A DNA stretch of 64,000 nucleotides from Schistosoma haematobium. Its lineage: Eukaryota; Platyhelminthes; Trematoda; Strigeidida; Schistosomatidae. The stretch covers positions 8,095,616 to 8,159,615 of the forward strand of contig NC_067196.1 of NCBI RefSeq assembly GCF_000699445.3, given 5' to 3'. Positions 24,951 through 37,060 of the stretch are shown here, piece by piece; within the stretch, counting starts at the first letter, position 1, and the number at the start of each line of letters is the position of its first letter. A program made the position numbers and the translations under genes. The notes beneath the pieces are model-generated. The model had not been told where the DNA came from. It did not search any database and saw nothing but the letters and a program-made list of their open reading frames with translations.

Positions 24951-25262
24951 GAATGATATAACCGAGTTATGTCATACACTTACACGTTATCTTAATTTTT
25001 GTAACGACCGTAAGCGATCACACACCCCACGTAGAAGCATGTCACGTAAGCGATCTGTCTCTAGACCACGAGAGACAGATAACCCCGACTGGTGCTGGTA
25101 TCATAACCAGTATGGAAAGTTTTCCAGAAATTGCAGAAAACCCTGCAATTTTCCCAACACGAAACCGAGTGACTCGAAAAACAACTCGGGAAACTTCCCA
25201 CTCGGCACGCGTTAACGGCAACCGTAGCCGGCGAACATAGCCGTCTGTTATACGTCACAGAT

Positions 25263-26396
25263 GTGACAACGAGAGTTCGCTACCTCGTCGATACTGGCGC
25301 AGAAGTTAGCGTTCTCCCAGCGAATTCCAACGACCGACTTCACGAATCGACCCTAAACTTACAGGCGGCAAACGGAAAACCGATCGCTACGTATGGCAAA
25401 AGGTACGTTTACCTTAACGTGGGTTTACGCAAACCCATTCACTGGATCTTCGTTGTTGCAGATGTTTCTATGCCAATTATTGGTATGGACCTTCTACAAC
25501 ACCACAATCTGATCATCGATACGCGCAAACGAAGGCTAGTAGACGGAAACACTAATTTGTCCGTTTGCGTAACTTCCTTTCCTGGTTGCAAATTATCCCC
25601 AGTCACAATTAAGCATATGATAGACCCACTCTATCAACCACTACTCGATAAGTACCCTGGGATACAACAAACTCAACCGAAACTACCGTGTGTAACCAGC
25701 AACGTTACACATCACATCACGACTACAGAACCACCTGTATTCTCTAAAGCACGACGGTTAGCTCCCGAAAAGCTAAGGTTAGCGAAAAACGTGTTCGATC
25801 AGATGATAGACTTAGGAATCATACGACCGTCAAACAGCCCATATGCATCTCCGTTGCACATGGTCCCTAAAAAGGACAGTAACGATTGGCGTCCAACTGG
25901 TGACTATCGGCGATTGAATGCAAAAACCATTCTTCATCGTTACTCGTTCCCTCACATTCACGATTTGACAGCTACCTTGAAAGGTACAACTGTTTTTTTC
26001 GAAAATCGCTTTGGTTAAAGCGTATAACCAAATCCCTATGGCTACTGACGACATACCAAAAACCGCCATCATTACTTCCTTCGGACTCTATGAATTTTTG
26101 CGAATGCCTTTCGATCTAAGAAATGCTGCTCAAACATTCCAAAGATTCATAGACGACGTTTTCCGAGGTCTCAACTTCGTAGGTGCGTATGTTGACGACT
26201 TAATCGCAAGTCCGAACAGAGAATCACATCTCAAGCATCTGGATCTTGTTTTCGACCGACTACAAAAACATGGCACTACTGTAAACATTCAGAAATGTCA
26301 AATCGGAACTGACTCATTAGATTTCCTAGGACACACTATAGATGCTCAAGGCATTCAACCCCTTGGGACCAAAGTGGCGGCAATTCTGGATTACTG
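25263..26396 (+). pseudogene. pol remnant: aspartic protease and reverse transcriptase
   Basis: Two overlapping frames. Frame 1 (25263-26018) has the retropepsin motif LVDTGAEVSVLP near residues 9-20, then the N-terminal fingers of the reverse transcriptase with the substrate-binding stretch YRRLNAKT. A homopolymer-type frameshift in a T run near 25992-25998 moves the reading to frame 2 (about 26011-26396), which has VKAYNQIPMA, FQRFIDDVF, the catalytic box AYVDDL and DFLGHTIDAQGI. RNase H and integrase are missing. Stop TGA at 26395-26397. Confidence 0.85.
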
Positions 26397-26437
26397 AGAA
26401 CCGACCACGATTAAGCAACTACGAATGTTTAACGGCC

Positions 26438-26539
26438 TCGTCGATTCTGTCTTTTGATTTCACTTGGTGGGTACGAGTTATATAAGAAGGTGTTACTGGT
26501 AAAAGCGTTGTCAAACACTGAATACTTGTACCGTCTTCA
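26438..26539 (+). repeat. Partial 3' LTR (family A)
   Basis: Only the last 100 or so bases of the LTR; differs from the 5' LTR by a few bases. Its left edge is the deletion junction. Confidence 0.8.
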
Positions 26540-27255
26540 GGCTTTTCCTTATTTCTCTCCCTCTCTCACACACACATAGACACCGGGTAAGAGACTTTTT
26601 CAATACCGAATGTTTTGTATGTATGTGGCGACGTGTTGGGGTTAAGATAAGACTCTAGGGGTGTCAAGCTGAATAACAGATTGTGCTTACCTGATTCTTT
26701 TGATAATATGTGTGTAATCCTCACTGTTTCTTACTGACTCCATGATCGTGACCGACAAACAGTCTAGTGTCAAATATTATGGCCCTGTAGAACTAGGGTC
26801 TACTTCGTCATTAGCACTGCTCTAATAATGGATCTAATCCTAAAATTGTAGATTTTTCATGATGTGACTGCCTGATCTATAAAATCTCACGTGGACGTCA
26901 CATCTTTGTCTAAACTAGCTAATCGTATCGTAACAATTACCAACATGTCTGAGGTTTCTAAAGAACACCTTCAGGCCAGAGATAGAGCAATATATTTATT
27001 GGAGGACAAGTTATGCAGAATGACCACGTCTGCGGGGCTGAGCCATGCCATCCAGTTGAATCTTGTGTGAATTCTTACCTCCTTCTCGATTATTGACCTA
27101 CCCTTCGGGCTAATTGTTGAACATGCATTTTCCCAGTTATCTTATGTTCGGCTTTGAGGATTGTGTTGTTAGAACTAATACTACATACATGCAGCTACCG
27201 ATGACTATCGGGACTGATGTGTTCGGCACCAGCATCAAGCACTTATATCGTCACT
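26540..27255. other. No gene seen
   Basis: Contains a short CA/CT-rich stretch at about 26552-26580; otherwise unassigned. Confidence 0.45.
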
Positions 27256-27580
27256 TAGAGCGGTAAATAAATTCCAAGATAAATAGTTCTGTAAGTGTTC
27301 AGCATTGATACTGACCTCATAAGTCTCATTGGACTCACCCTAGCTGACAGCGCTCGGTCACGTGTCCGCAACACATCACAAGTGGGTACGTCGAGTTATG
27401 CATGCCTCGCAGCTACTATCCAGCTGAGATCAAACGTTCCTTGGCATATCGATAACTGTCTGAATACTTCTTCCCACTTTTTCATTACTGACTTGTGATT
27501 TTACTGGGTCGGTATCCCTCGATTATTTAGGTATTATGCATAAAGGCGTTGTCAAACTCTGAATATCTTTGGTATCTTGA
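27256..27580 (+). mobile_element. Diverged solo LTR (family A)
   Basis: Aligns by eye with the LTR at 23886 over its whole length (start 'agcggtaaataaattcc', end 'gttgtcaaactctgaatatc'). A 4-base direct repeat CACT flanks it (27252-27255 and 27581-27584), the usual size for Ty3/gypsy. It lies about 480 bp upstream of the phosphorylase kinase start codon. Confidence 0.7.
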
Positions 27581-28058
27581 CACTGATCTTGGAGGGCTGT
27601 CTATTATTAATAATGAATATTCGGATAACGACCAACGCTGTAATTTCTAAGTGGGAGCTGAAGGTGAAGAATATTATATTCGAGTCGTAAATTTTTTATA
27701 CAACATAATCTGTAAGAGGTGGTCTTTTGTCTGTTGAAGAATGCTATATAGAAACGATCAACACATGACTTCAAATTGGAAGAGGCAGATGTTTTTCGGA
27801 GAACGTCAAATTCTCCCTCAAATTCTGCGCCTCATTCATAGCTTCAAGGACGAAATAATCAAAAACTTTGTCAACTTTAACACTACTCATCAAAACATTC
27901 TGAATATTTTTGGCAAGACTCCATCAATACTTTAAAAATGTAATGATGTTATGTAATTTTCCCTTAGTAAAATATTCTTTCGAATTTTATGAAGCCGTAT
28001 GCGTTGGCGGTCTTTCGTTTGCCGCGGTTCGGTCGTGCTTCGGGCCAGCGGAAGTGAC
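27581..28058. other. 5' flank of the phosphorylase kinase gene
   Basis: AT-rich with an abrupt change to GC-richer sequence from about 27995. An in-frame ATG at 27999 would add 20 residues (MRWRSFVCRGSVVLRASGSD) before the chosen start. A 64-codon frame at 27741-27935 has no support. No promoter element can be named. Confidence 0.4.
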
Positions 28059-28746
28059 ATGACAATAACCTGCTTGGAGAGGGATGGTGTCGTTGCTGAT
28101 CTCCGTTTAGCGGATTCCTTTTATTTGAAATATGAAGTTCGGGGTGTCTTGGGTTCTGGAGCCAGTAGTACTGTGCGACGTTGCATAGAAAAAGACTCTA
28201 AAGCCGAATTCGCTGTTAAAATTTTGGATCTTAATAGTGGTGTCGACACCTCAGAAGTTATACGTTCAGAATGTATGCGAGAGGTGACAATTCTTAGAAA
28301 AGTAGTCGACCACCCCAATATCATAAGAATTCATGATGTTTTCGAGGGGGATGCATACATATTTCTGGTCTCAGAAATGTAAGTTTCAGCTTTCACTTTG
28401 ATGTCTTTAGTTGTCAAGGTGGTGAACTTTTCGACTATCTTACTCACAACGTCATTATTTCCGAAAAACGTACTCGTGCAATCATGCGGCAGCTGTTTGA
28501 TGCTGTTAATTTTATCCATGACCGTCAAATCGTCCATCGAGATCTCAAGCCGGAAAACATTCTTCTTGATGAAAATCTTAACATAAAAGTTACGGACTTC
28601 GGGTTGGCTGTATTTGTTGACGATGAAGAAGAGCTTAAAGGTACTTTTTACCTCGTTGAAAGTTGCTATTGAGTCAAGACTACAAAAAAATTTTCAAGTT
28701 GTTAACTTCTGGCCTTAATGATTATATTCATGTACACTTCAGGGAC

Positions 28747-28783
<37 letters not shown>

Positions 28784-31700
28784 TATCTCCCTCTTGGATT
28801 TCGATCGAGCATATGCTCAAATACTCTCAATCCCACAACATTCAAGGTAGACATTTGTTAGATCATTTGGGATACCGAGAATTTCTCGACCTAGTTTAAA
28901 ACTAGCTGGCACTCGTTAGAATGCTAACTTAAAGCTCCAAGCAAACTGACTTCTTTTGTACGGTTCAAACTTAGCACCAAGTCTGAGTGATGTCTTTACT
29001 AACCTAAACTCGACATAATCCTTATCAATTCCTTGAAGCTGGCCGATTTATCTTTTCAAATTACAGTATCATCTGAATAACTCAGCGGTAACGTCTTGGG
29101 CTCGGTTTAAACCGGGCAGTCAGTCATGCGTAACGTAAAACATGATACATATCCACCCACCAGGTTTCTATACCTTATTGGCTGAACGCGGAGTTTCGGT
29201 TTCACGCTTCATAGATGAATAGCATTGTGACCGGAAAGTCATAAGTTTGGTCCCATATAAGGCCGTTAAAACAGGCAGTGGAAGAGACTCAAATTACTAC
29301 GAGACAACTGCTTTTCATTCTGGTTTTCGACGGTCCTGTAGCTAACATCGGTACCTGAAGAAATCAGTTTATTTGAAATCTACACAAAACTATCTAAATT
29401 AGTTTTAAAGAAATGAATCGTTGTTCTGTAACCAACAATTTGATTATAAGTACTGTAAATTTGAGTTACGCTTCGAGTGCTACAAAGCTCATCCACTTGT
29501 TCACTCATTGGTAGATATCTTTACAGCCTAAGTGTTTACATCATTCTTATTGCCAACATTTGAGGCTCCTGATTGAAAACTCATTGAACGTACATATATC
29601 ACTAATTAAGCAGTTTCCAATACCAATTAATTCTTTCACTTAGGTCTCTCTTTTTAGTATTCGGTTTTACAGACTTGAACCACAGAAAATGTTTGCAGAT
29701 ATACATCTATCAGTTAGCTAGGTCAAATAACAAGCAACATTTTCCACCTTGTTCTCTCTTCATTTTAATCTGCTTATACGTTTCCTAAATAATTTTCCGA
29801 ACAGTAGATCTTTGTCGTTAACTTGCCTAATTCTCGGTCTAACTCAATAAAATTCGAATGCACTGTCAAAATCGTATGTGTATCTGGATTTTATGGCTGT
29901 ATGGTTACGAAGTCCTAAGTGCTTCTCGTTGGCAATACGGCGTCACCGTTTAATTTTAAATAAATTTTTACCTGTTAGAAACTCGGGGAACACCAGGTTA
30001 CTTGGCGCCAGAGGTCCTGATGTGTGGTTACTATGAAGATCAACCTCCTTATGGTCAACCTGTAGACATTTGGGCATGTGGTGTGATTATGTATACTCTG
30101 TTAGCAGGTTGTCCCCCTTTTTGGAATCGTAAAGAACATTTGATGCTGCGCCAGATTATGGAAGGCCGTTTCTCTTTTCCTAGTCCAGAATGGGATGATA
30201 TCAGCGAATCTGCAAAGGATCTAGTGAGTTGCTCTATAAATGTCTGCTTCCTTTATTTGTTATGTACAAACGTCATATTCACTGAAGATATCGTAAATGG
30301 CCTGGTTAGTGGAGTACAAGTTATTGAAATGCAATTTAGTATTGTGCTTAGTACATTTTCATCAGTTTTTTTACGTGAGTTAAGTTTGCTTTAGCTCATT
30401 CTTGTAAGTACAAATATATGTTACCTCCAATTTGTAGCCTTATTAGAAAAAACTACATTAAAATCCTATATATTTTACACAAAAGTGACATTCTTTTCCC
30501 ACTATTTAGAATATTTCGTTGGATTCGAACATTGTCTTTTAATAGATGCACATAGTTAGTCAGAAAACACTGAGTTTTTAAGCAATAAACTGCATGTTCA
30601 AGTCTCGTTTTATCTGCTGTATCTTGAGCAACCGCGTTGTTTATTAACTTGAATAATAAATCAAGTAGTTTCTTGATGATTTCTTATAATTTGAGAGTCA
30701 TTTTCATCACGAACTCATTTCAAATAGTAAACCAAGAAAGAAATAAATGGAGCTACTGCTTAAAACTCTAAATAATGCACGTACCGTTACACGCGTATCT
30801 ATCTGCCTCGTTCCTCAATACAGTTCTGACTGCAGTATAATGTTGTGAGAAAGCTACGGGCGGCCAAATGAAAATGTGGCACCAGTCCAGGAGGTCATTG
30901 CCTGTTGACCTTAGGTGTATTGGTAAGTGCAGACTGATTGTCTGGGGTCTACTCGATGGTCTTGATCAGTGGTTGAAGACATTGGGTCAAATGTCTTGAA
31001 ATCAGTTACAATTGCACAAACTCATTGATTCTTTATCTCTCGAGTTTCAATATCAATTCATATTTATTTATTTATTGATAAACCATAATCTTGTTCTTTC
31101 CTTATTACCATTAACACTTCTGTTATTTCATCTTTCCTGTTCATTCCGTTAGTTTAATCCCACTACCTTTATGTTGTGTAAAGTGTTGAACCGATAAACG
31201 TTTGGGTCAAATTCTTCATTGTTTATGATTAAATGTTACAACCTTGATCTCACTAGGCTGAGCATAAATTCAAACATCTAACCTAATAATTGAGTGTCTG
31301 AGCTATTATTTTTTGTTGAAGAAATCTTAAATATTAGAAGTATATATACGTAATAAAGAACATTCCACTATCCTCTTTATACGTATACTTAACACTATAC
31401 ATAATATTTGCTGTTGACATTTTCGATTAACATTACTTACTTTCATTTTTATATATTTTTCCGTATTTATTGTTTTTACAAATAGATATGTAAAATTCTA
31501 GTTGTGGATTCCAGCGTAAGGTTGACAGCTTTAGATTCATTGAATCATGCATTCTTCCTACAACAAGTATGTTCATTCAGCATTTTGGTTTTTTAAATTT
31601 TTAGTATATTTATCCGTCGAATATTTAACATTAATAATTTGCTACGTAATTATTTCATGAACAGAAATTTGTTAACACTTTGATTTTATGATTGTTAATT

Positions 31701-34700
31701 CCTTTAGAATGATATGTATGGGCTGTCAACATTTAGTCTTAAGTTCCTCCCATATATTGTTTGCATGCAGTTGGATCACTTAAGTAGTAACGCTGATATC
31801 AAGCATAAGTCTGTTAGTAAAACCGTAAACCCTTATCGACAGAAGTGATTGAAATATGTATGGGACATTTATCCGCTACAAACCTTGCATTAGTGAAAGT
31901 AAGAATTTGGTGGTTATTCTATTCAGTACTCATTTTAAAATATTAAGACTCATTCTTATGCTTTTTATATTTTGCAACAAAGTTGGATCTTTTCTCAATG
32001 GTTGTCACTAAAATTGTCGCTAGTCAAAACACTTATATAAAACCTTATAAGTGTTGAATAGTGGTTTCATGTTCATTTTCAACTTACAAGTAGTATGCAC
32101 TCCCAAACTTTAAAAAGCATTTCAACTAATATTCGTCATTTGTAAGTCATTCTAATGATCAGCTTAAAAGTCTAATATATATATGTATATGTAGAAATCA
32201 CCCCAAAATTAACCAATCCCTAAACTAAAATTTTCGATCAAACTTTAAAGGTGATCATTAAAATTATTTCATACTTAAACTCGTTTCGATATTTACAGAT
32301 ACAATTCATATCTACTGTTTTTTTTTGCTTTTTCCTTGTTTATCTTTGTGAAACTTTTTAATGCAGCTGGTGGCTTAGTGATCAGAGTGTTCACAGACTA
32401 AAACTGCGTTCCACCTAGTTCAGTTTACACAACCGAGTATTATCACTAACTCTCACACCTGGAGTGTAGCTCAAGGCCAAATATACGAGCTTGTACCTTG
32501 TAAATAAGTTATTAATAATGAAGAAAGTCTCTTCAAAAATATGTTAGGCAAACCACTGTTTCTATATTTTAATTGCATGCATATTTACTTCAGAAAATTG
32601 TATTTGAAGCATATACTAGTAATTTTCTCATTTATTTTATATTTGTTTCAGCCTATAGTTGGAAAGACAGCCTTCAATGCTAGACAGAAATTTAAGGTGA
32701 GACTTGAGAATAAGTGTTTATTATCCTATTTTGCCTTTTGCTAACAAATTACGATTGTATGTCAGACTTCAGTCAGGAAAAGTTCACGTCCCTGATACAC
32801 CTCGCTTAATGACTTCATAGATTGGTTTTGTATTTAAGTCTAGCCACTCCCGGTTCTTTTTCCAGTTCACTCCTATATTAGCCAGGCTTTGATTGTACTG
32901 TAGATGGTGATTAGGATACATCTAACGTGTTCCAGTCGTCTCAGTTAAAGATCTTTAGTCTTATCAGTCGATTTACCATTTTTGTTTAAAACTACTTTTG
33001 AACTTAACAAAATTTGTTTGGTGGTTTTGTCATCGTCAAGGGGATGCTTCGACGATTCCTGTAATCAAATATTTTTTAAAATACATCGACTTTTCACAGC
33101 CGTAAACTTACAGAGGAAAAATCTGCTATCTAGTATATTCATTTTCCGATCAACTGAGGAACATGATCTATACTACAGGTGGCGTAGGTTTGTGTAGTAA
33201 CATTAATATTACTAATTTCCAAGTAGATTTGCATGTATTCGATTTTAAGTCTTGCTTTAGACTTCGAGGGCTAGTAATACTATCTAGTTATCGAAACTTA
33301 AGTATGTAGAGTGGAGTGAAATGGAGTTCAAACCTTAGAACAACTGATTCAAGGTTTAGTATTTTACTCACCAAACTACTGAGATTTCAACTAACTAGCC
33401 TACAAGGGCTAGTGAAACCTCAGCTTTTAATCAAATTGGGTTTATTTTCTGATAATGTATTGAGTTTCTGATTATATAGAGTATGCAACTAAGCCATTCA
33501 GCACTGTTTTGATTTAAATATGTAAATAGTCATGACGATTTTGTTTTCGAGACCATTTATTATTCTTCAGTGAGTAATTTATCCCTCACTTTCCTTTTTA
33601 TTTTGGTATTTACTAAAATTCCGTATCAGTCAAAATTATCTATATGTGACTGAGGAGAATGCAATGAGAAACACATATAGATTCATTGCACTCAACAATT
33701 TATTTATTTGAACACATAAAGATGATTGGTACAAGGGAGCACCAAACACATATGCGCCACACAATAACAATGAAGCCAATAGCAGTTATCATTGATTTGT
33801 GTAAGGACTGTAATCCTGTCCGGGTTCCCAAACCGAAGCAGGTGGTTTTCTTAGGAAGCCACACCCGGAGCTTTCGACCTGAAGGTCTAATTCACAAGGC
33901 AGTGAAGCAATGTCAGGAGATGCAGTCTCATGGTAGCCGGTGACCAACAATAGGTTCATACGCCTATTGTTCCTTCAGGATCCTGGAACCCATGTGTACC
34001 ATTAGTCTGGAATCAGGGTTTTCCGACTCCTCTAGGTGGACTCTCCGTGTTCACCAACCCGGTTAAAGCGCCGGACATTGGCTTTTCATGCTCTCGATTT
34101 CGTAAATAACAGTAATGCCGCGAGAAGGCAGTGAGTAGGACTTCACTTTCAGTGGCTGTATGCGTGTGGCCATATGAGAGCATTTGGAGAGGGAGAACTA
34201 ACTCTCCCTAACCTCGGCCGTACCAGGGCATTTGGATGCCATTCAACAAACCTTGTTTTTTTTCGATTCTGATACTCCGAAATTTTTTTAATGTAATTAC
34301 TACAATCTCTAAATTGTTTTAATTAGTTAATTCAGGATAATAAATGACCACTAAACTGTTATCTCTTTTTCCTTTAACCAACTATATAGACTGGTATGTT
34401 GGCTGTCAGTTTTATATTTTATCTACGCCGTTTAAAAGTGGATGCTGCCTATTTAAATATCAATCAGTTATCTATGGATCCATATTCAAATAAGAAATTG
34501 CGTAAAATTATTGATACACTTGCCTATGATGTTTATAGTCAATGGGTTAAGAAAGGTGAAGAACAAAATCGTGCTGAATTATTTGAAAATGTACCACGTC
34601 GTGATATGATTGATACACCAGAAGCAATATTTCACAATAGTCCAAAACGTTCAGTGTTAGCCGGTGACTCCGTGAATTATACACCTTTCAATTTTGAAGA

Positions 34701-34746
34701 TGAAGATGATGATGATATCAGGATACCGATTAGAATTGATTATTAA
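28059..34746 (+). CDS. PHKG: Phosphorylase b kinase gamma catalytic chain
   Basis: Catalytic subunit of phosphorylase kinase, the Ca2+/calmodulin-regulated cytosolic Ser/Thr kinase that activates glycogen phosphorylase. Exons 28059-28378, 28411-28640, 29979-30223, 31486-31566, 32652-32696 and 34390-34746 join in phase to 425 residues. Kinase landmarks: Gly loop GSGASSTV (32-39), Lys54 in [14 protein letters not shown] (149-156), DFG (169-171), GTPGYLAPE (187-195), then [14 protein letters not shown]. Glu184 matches the activation-loop Glu182 of the mammalian enzyme, which replaces a phosphorylated residue and makes the kinase constitutively active; its codon is split by intron 2. The C-terminal regulatory part matches the family ([17 protein letters not shown]) but ends in a fluke-specific acidic tail ([17 protein letters not shown]). 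Intron 1 is only 32 nt; intron 5 carries an R1 repeat. The start at 28059 was chosen because it gives the usual N-terminal length; 27999 is an alternative. The stop overlaps an AATAAA at 34745-34750. Confidence 0.95.
28749..28781. repeat. (TA)n microsatellite in PHKG intron 2
   Basis: About 16 uninterrupted TA units. Confidence 0.95.
30845..31010 (+). repeat. Diverged LINE tail repeat (R3-like) in PHKG intron 3
   Basis: The order of words (gctacgggcggcc...aaaatgtggcacc...ggtaagtgcagactgattg...tggttgaagacattgggtc) parallels the copy at 40130-40275, but identity is low. A similar trace is at 36310-36450. Confidence 0.4.
33689..34245 (+). repeat. R1 interspersed repeat in PHKG intron 5
   Basis: Full-length copy from 'catttatttgaacacata' to 'accagggcatttgg'. 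GC-richer than the intron around it. Ends about 145 bp before the last PHKG exon. Confidence 0.75.
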
Positions 34747-34802
34747 TAAACCCTTTATTACAATCTGTAGTCTAAACTTAGCCCCCTCCCTACCTCCTCT
34801 CT

Positions 34803-34842
<40 letters not shown>

Positions 34843-34856
34843 CTCGGTGCAATAAA
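34745..34856 (+). terminator. Candidate PHKG polyadenylation signals
   Basis: AATAAA occurs at 34745-34750, overlapping the stop codon, and again at 34851-34856 after a TA repeat. The second is the more natural choice for a 3' end. Neither can be proved from sequence. Confidence 0.4.
34804..34841. repeat. (TA)n microsatellite
   Basis: About 18 TA units in the 3' flank or 3' UTR of PHKG. Confidence 0.95.
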
Positions 34857-35317
34857 ACAAGTAGGCCCTACATGTCTTAACAACGAAAACATCATGTATG
34901 CAAAACCTACCACTTATTCAGAACTAAACTTCCTTGGAATATTTTCTTTTCATTTATTTTATAATGTATAAAGGAATTTATTTTTATTCTATCCTTTTCT
35001 CTCTCATTTTCATGTCTTCATTCTAGTTGTATTGTGTTATTTTGCATCATTTGGTTAGTCAAGTTGTAATAATTCTAGTTTATTACTTATTTCATTGGAA
35101 TGCTCCGTTTGTTGTTGTTTTTTTATTAATAATAATAATAATAAGAAATCACTCATTTGTCATTTTTAAACTTATTAATAACTTTATTATTTCTTTAAAA
35201 CAATTAGTCCCTTTTTATAAATTTTGATAGAGCGCAATAAAAAAACTGGGGTTGATCAGAACGATATGATGTATTTACACCATACATTTCGAACAATCTG
35301 ACCAATATATATTTTCA
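34857..35317. other. No gene seen
   Basis: T-rich 3' flank of PHKG, with an (AAT)n stretch near 35128-35142. A 66-codon frame here is low-complexity Ile/Leu/Phe and is rejected. Confidence 0.5.
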
Positions 35318-35965
35318 TAAGGGGTTTTGTGGAGACTTTAGTAATTTCAGTAGTTGAAATCATGAGTCAGTTGAAGCTAGACCATCATGAAAAACCTGGA
35401 AGCACTGGATGGCCGTTTCGTCCTAGCGTGGGACTCCTCAGCGCATCCACGACCCCGCCCCCTGCGAGATTCGAACCCAAGACTTATCAGTCTCACGCGC
35501 GAGCTGGCCGGCATCCAACGGTGTCAATGTCTAACTTCAACCAATCCACGAAATTGCTCTCCCGTACACCATTGTCTTCAGTAAGCTGATGTCTCACAAC
35601 AGACTTGGTTGAACTCCACTGGTCACTGCTTCTCACTAGAACCCCAGGAAAATTCCCCTTGAAGTCTCACTAGTGAGCAGATGCCTATTATCAGAAGGGA
35701 TTTTGTGGAGGCTTTAGTAATTTCAATAGTTAAAATCATGAGTCAATTGATTGAATTTAGACATTAACACCGTTGGATGCCGGCCAGCTCAATGGTCTAA
35801 GGGTTAAGCGCTCGTCCGTGAGACTGAAGGATCCTGGGTTCGAACCTCGCAGGGGGCGGGGTCGTGGATGCGCACTGCCGAGGAGTCCCACACTAGGACG
35901 AAACGGTCATCCAGTACTTCCAGGTTTTCCATGGTGGTTTAACTTCAATTGACTCATGATTTAAA
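35318..35965. mobile_element. SINE2 inverted dimer
   Basis: Left copy on the minus strand (35318 to about 35683): 3' arm, hammerhead-like segment with an intact CTGAGGAG but a lost 5' stem I strand, B box (complement of 'gattcgaaccc'), truncated A box, and 5' part. Then a partial arm (35690-35750) runs into a right copy on the plus strand with A-box-like 'agctcaatggtctaagg' (near 35788), B box 'gggttcgaacc' (35836-35846), stem strands GCACTG (35872-35877) and CAGTAC (35912-35917), and core CCGAGGAG (U4 changed). Ends in the 3' arm at about 35965. Confidence 0.8.
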
Positions 35966-37060
35966 CCATTCAATATATATTTGTCAAACCATTTACGTAC
36001 TATTAAACTTGACTAAATGAAAGTTCAAATAGAGACAATGATGAAAAATAACATAATATAGTAGGAATAAAAGCCAGTCACACCATTGTAGGCCATAAAA
36101 TGGCTTGACAATCACCAGTGCGCAGTCATGATTATGAGAAATTTTTTTATGTACACATGAAGGGGGTTTGAATTTGCGAATACCGAACGTTTCTCCATGA
36201 TGCAAACACATCGTATTTCTCACTGTCTTATCAAAGGTACTATTACTATCCAAAACAGCTTATTTTGATTGAAATACAAAAAGCTTGCCTAATATCATGA
36301 AATACTTGTCCAATTAACTGGGTGGATGGATCGAACCTAGAGGGCAGTCCTTGAGGTCATTGGTTACTGGACTGAGTCGTTTTGTTAGGTAAAGATCGTT
36401 CAGTTGGTGTGCTTGCAACTATCAGAATTAATGGTTGGAGACTAGGTAAAATGGCTTAAGATTAGTTGCGATGGTTCACATGTATTCGATCTGTGTATTC
36501 CTTACGGTTTTAGAATTATTCTGTCCCACGAATTCGTTCTTGGACCAGATCGTCTATGCCTAATGTTTGCCATCACCACTGGCACTGTTTATGCTTCCGT
36601 CATTTCTGAGTTTTTCTAGATAATATCATCTCTATGTGATGAAATAATAGGGGGTCATAAATTGATGCACATGTTTACTGGGTTCAACGTTCTGTACGAT
36701 TGGCCGTATGGTATTCGAAAGGGAGTACATTGTGCTTTGAAACTAGAACTTTGTGTCACAGCTCACTAACATCGCGGTAGGATTAAAGATATTTTCCTGT
36801 GGATGTAGTTTTGTAACCATATTCTAGAAAGCTACTGCTCACTGGTTTTTTGTGTAAGAGATTGAGAGATTTAATAAACAGATTGCTGATAATACAAATC
36901 CATTTCCTGATATTGTTCCTCTGCTTTGTGGACATAAAACGTCGTGAGTGGGGGTTGTAACAAGGCTGATCCTACTTCATTTTAGGTGTTTTAACATACT
37001 AAAGCTCTTACAAAGAATAATAGTTAGATTTTACAGTAAACAGTTTCTGCAGTGGGGATT
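35966..37060. other. No gene seen
   Basis: AT-rich; a weak R3-like trace at 36310-36450 is the only recurring sequence noticed. Confidence 0.4.

Larger units (their letters stand above)
23886..26539 (+). mobile_element. CsRn1/Boudicca-like Ty3/gypsy retrotransposon, internally deleted
   Basis: 5' LTR at 23886-24209 (TGTAGCGG...TCTTCA, about 324 bp). Just after it, 24211-24229 (tggtgagcctaacgtgatc) closely resembles the complement of the 3' end of tRNA-Trp, the primer known for the CsRn1 clade. A gag-like region, a protease and a reverse transcriptase follow. The sequence then jumps near 26436 from the end of the reverse transcriptase straight into the middle of the 3' LTR ('tcgattctgtcttttgattt'), so RNase H, integrase and two thirds of the 3' LTR are gone. 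Stops and a frameshift confirm that it is dead. Confidence 0.85.

Noticed and set aside
27741..27935. 64-codon frame upstream of PHKG as an extra exon
   Set aside because: No donor site in phase with PHKG exon 1 and no family resemblance.
35027..35227. 66-codon open frame downstream of PHKG
   Set aside because: Low-complexity Ile/Leu/Val in T-rich DNA with an AAT repeat; no family match or splice context.
35820..35850. A possible true tRNA gene at the tRNA-like head of SINE2
   Set aside because: A and B boxes are present, but there is no foldable anticodon arm or acceptor stem, and the same block is repeated in all SINE2 copies.
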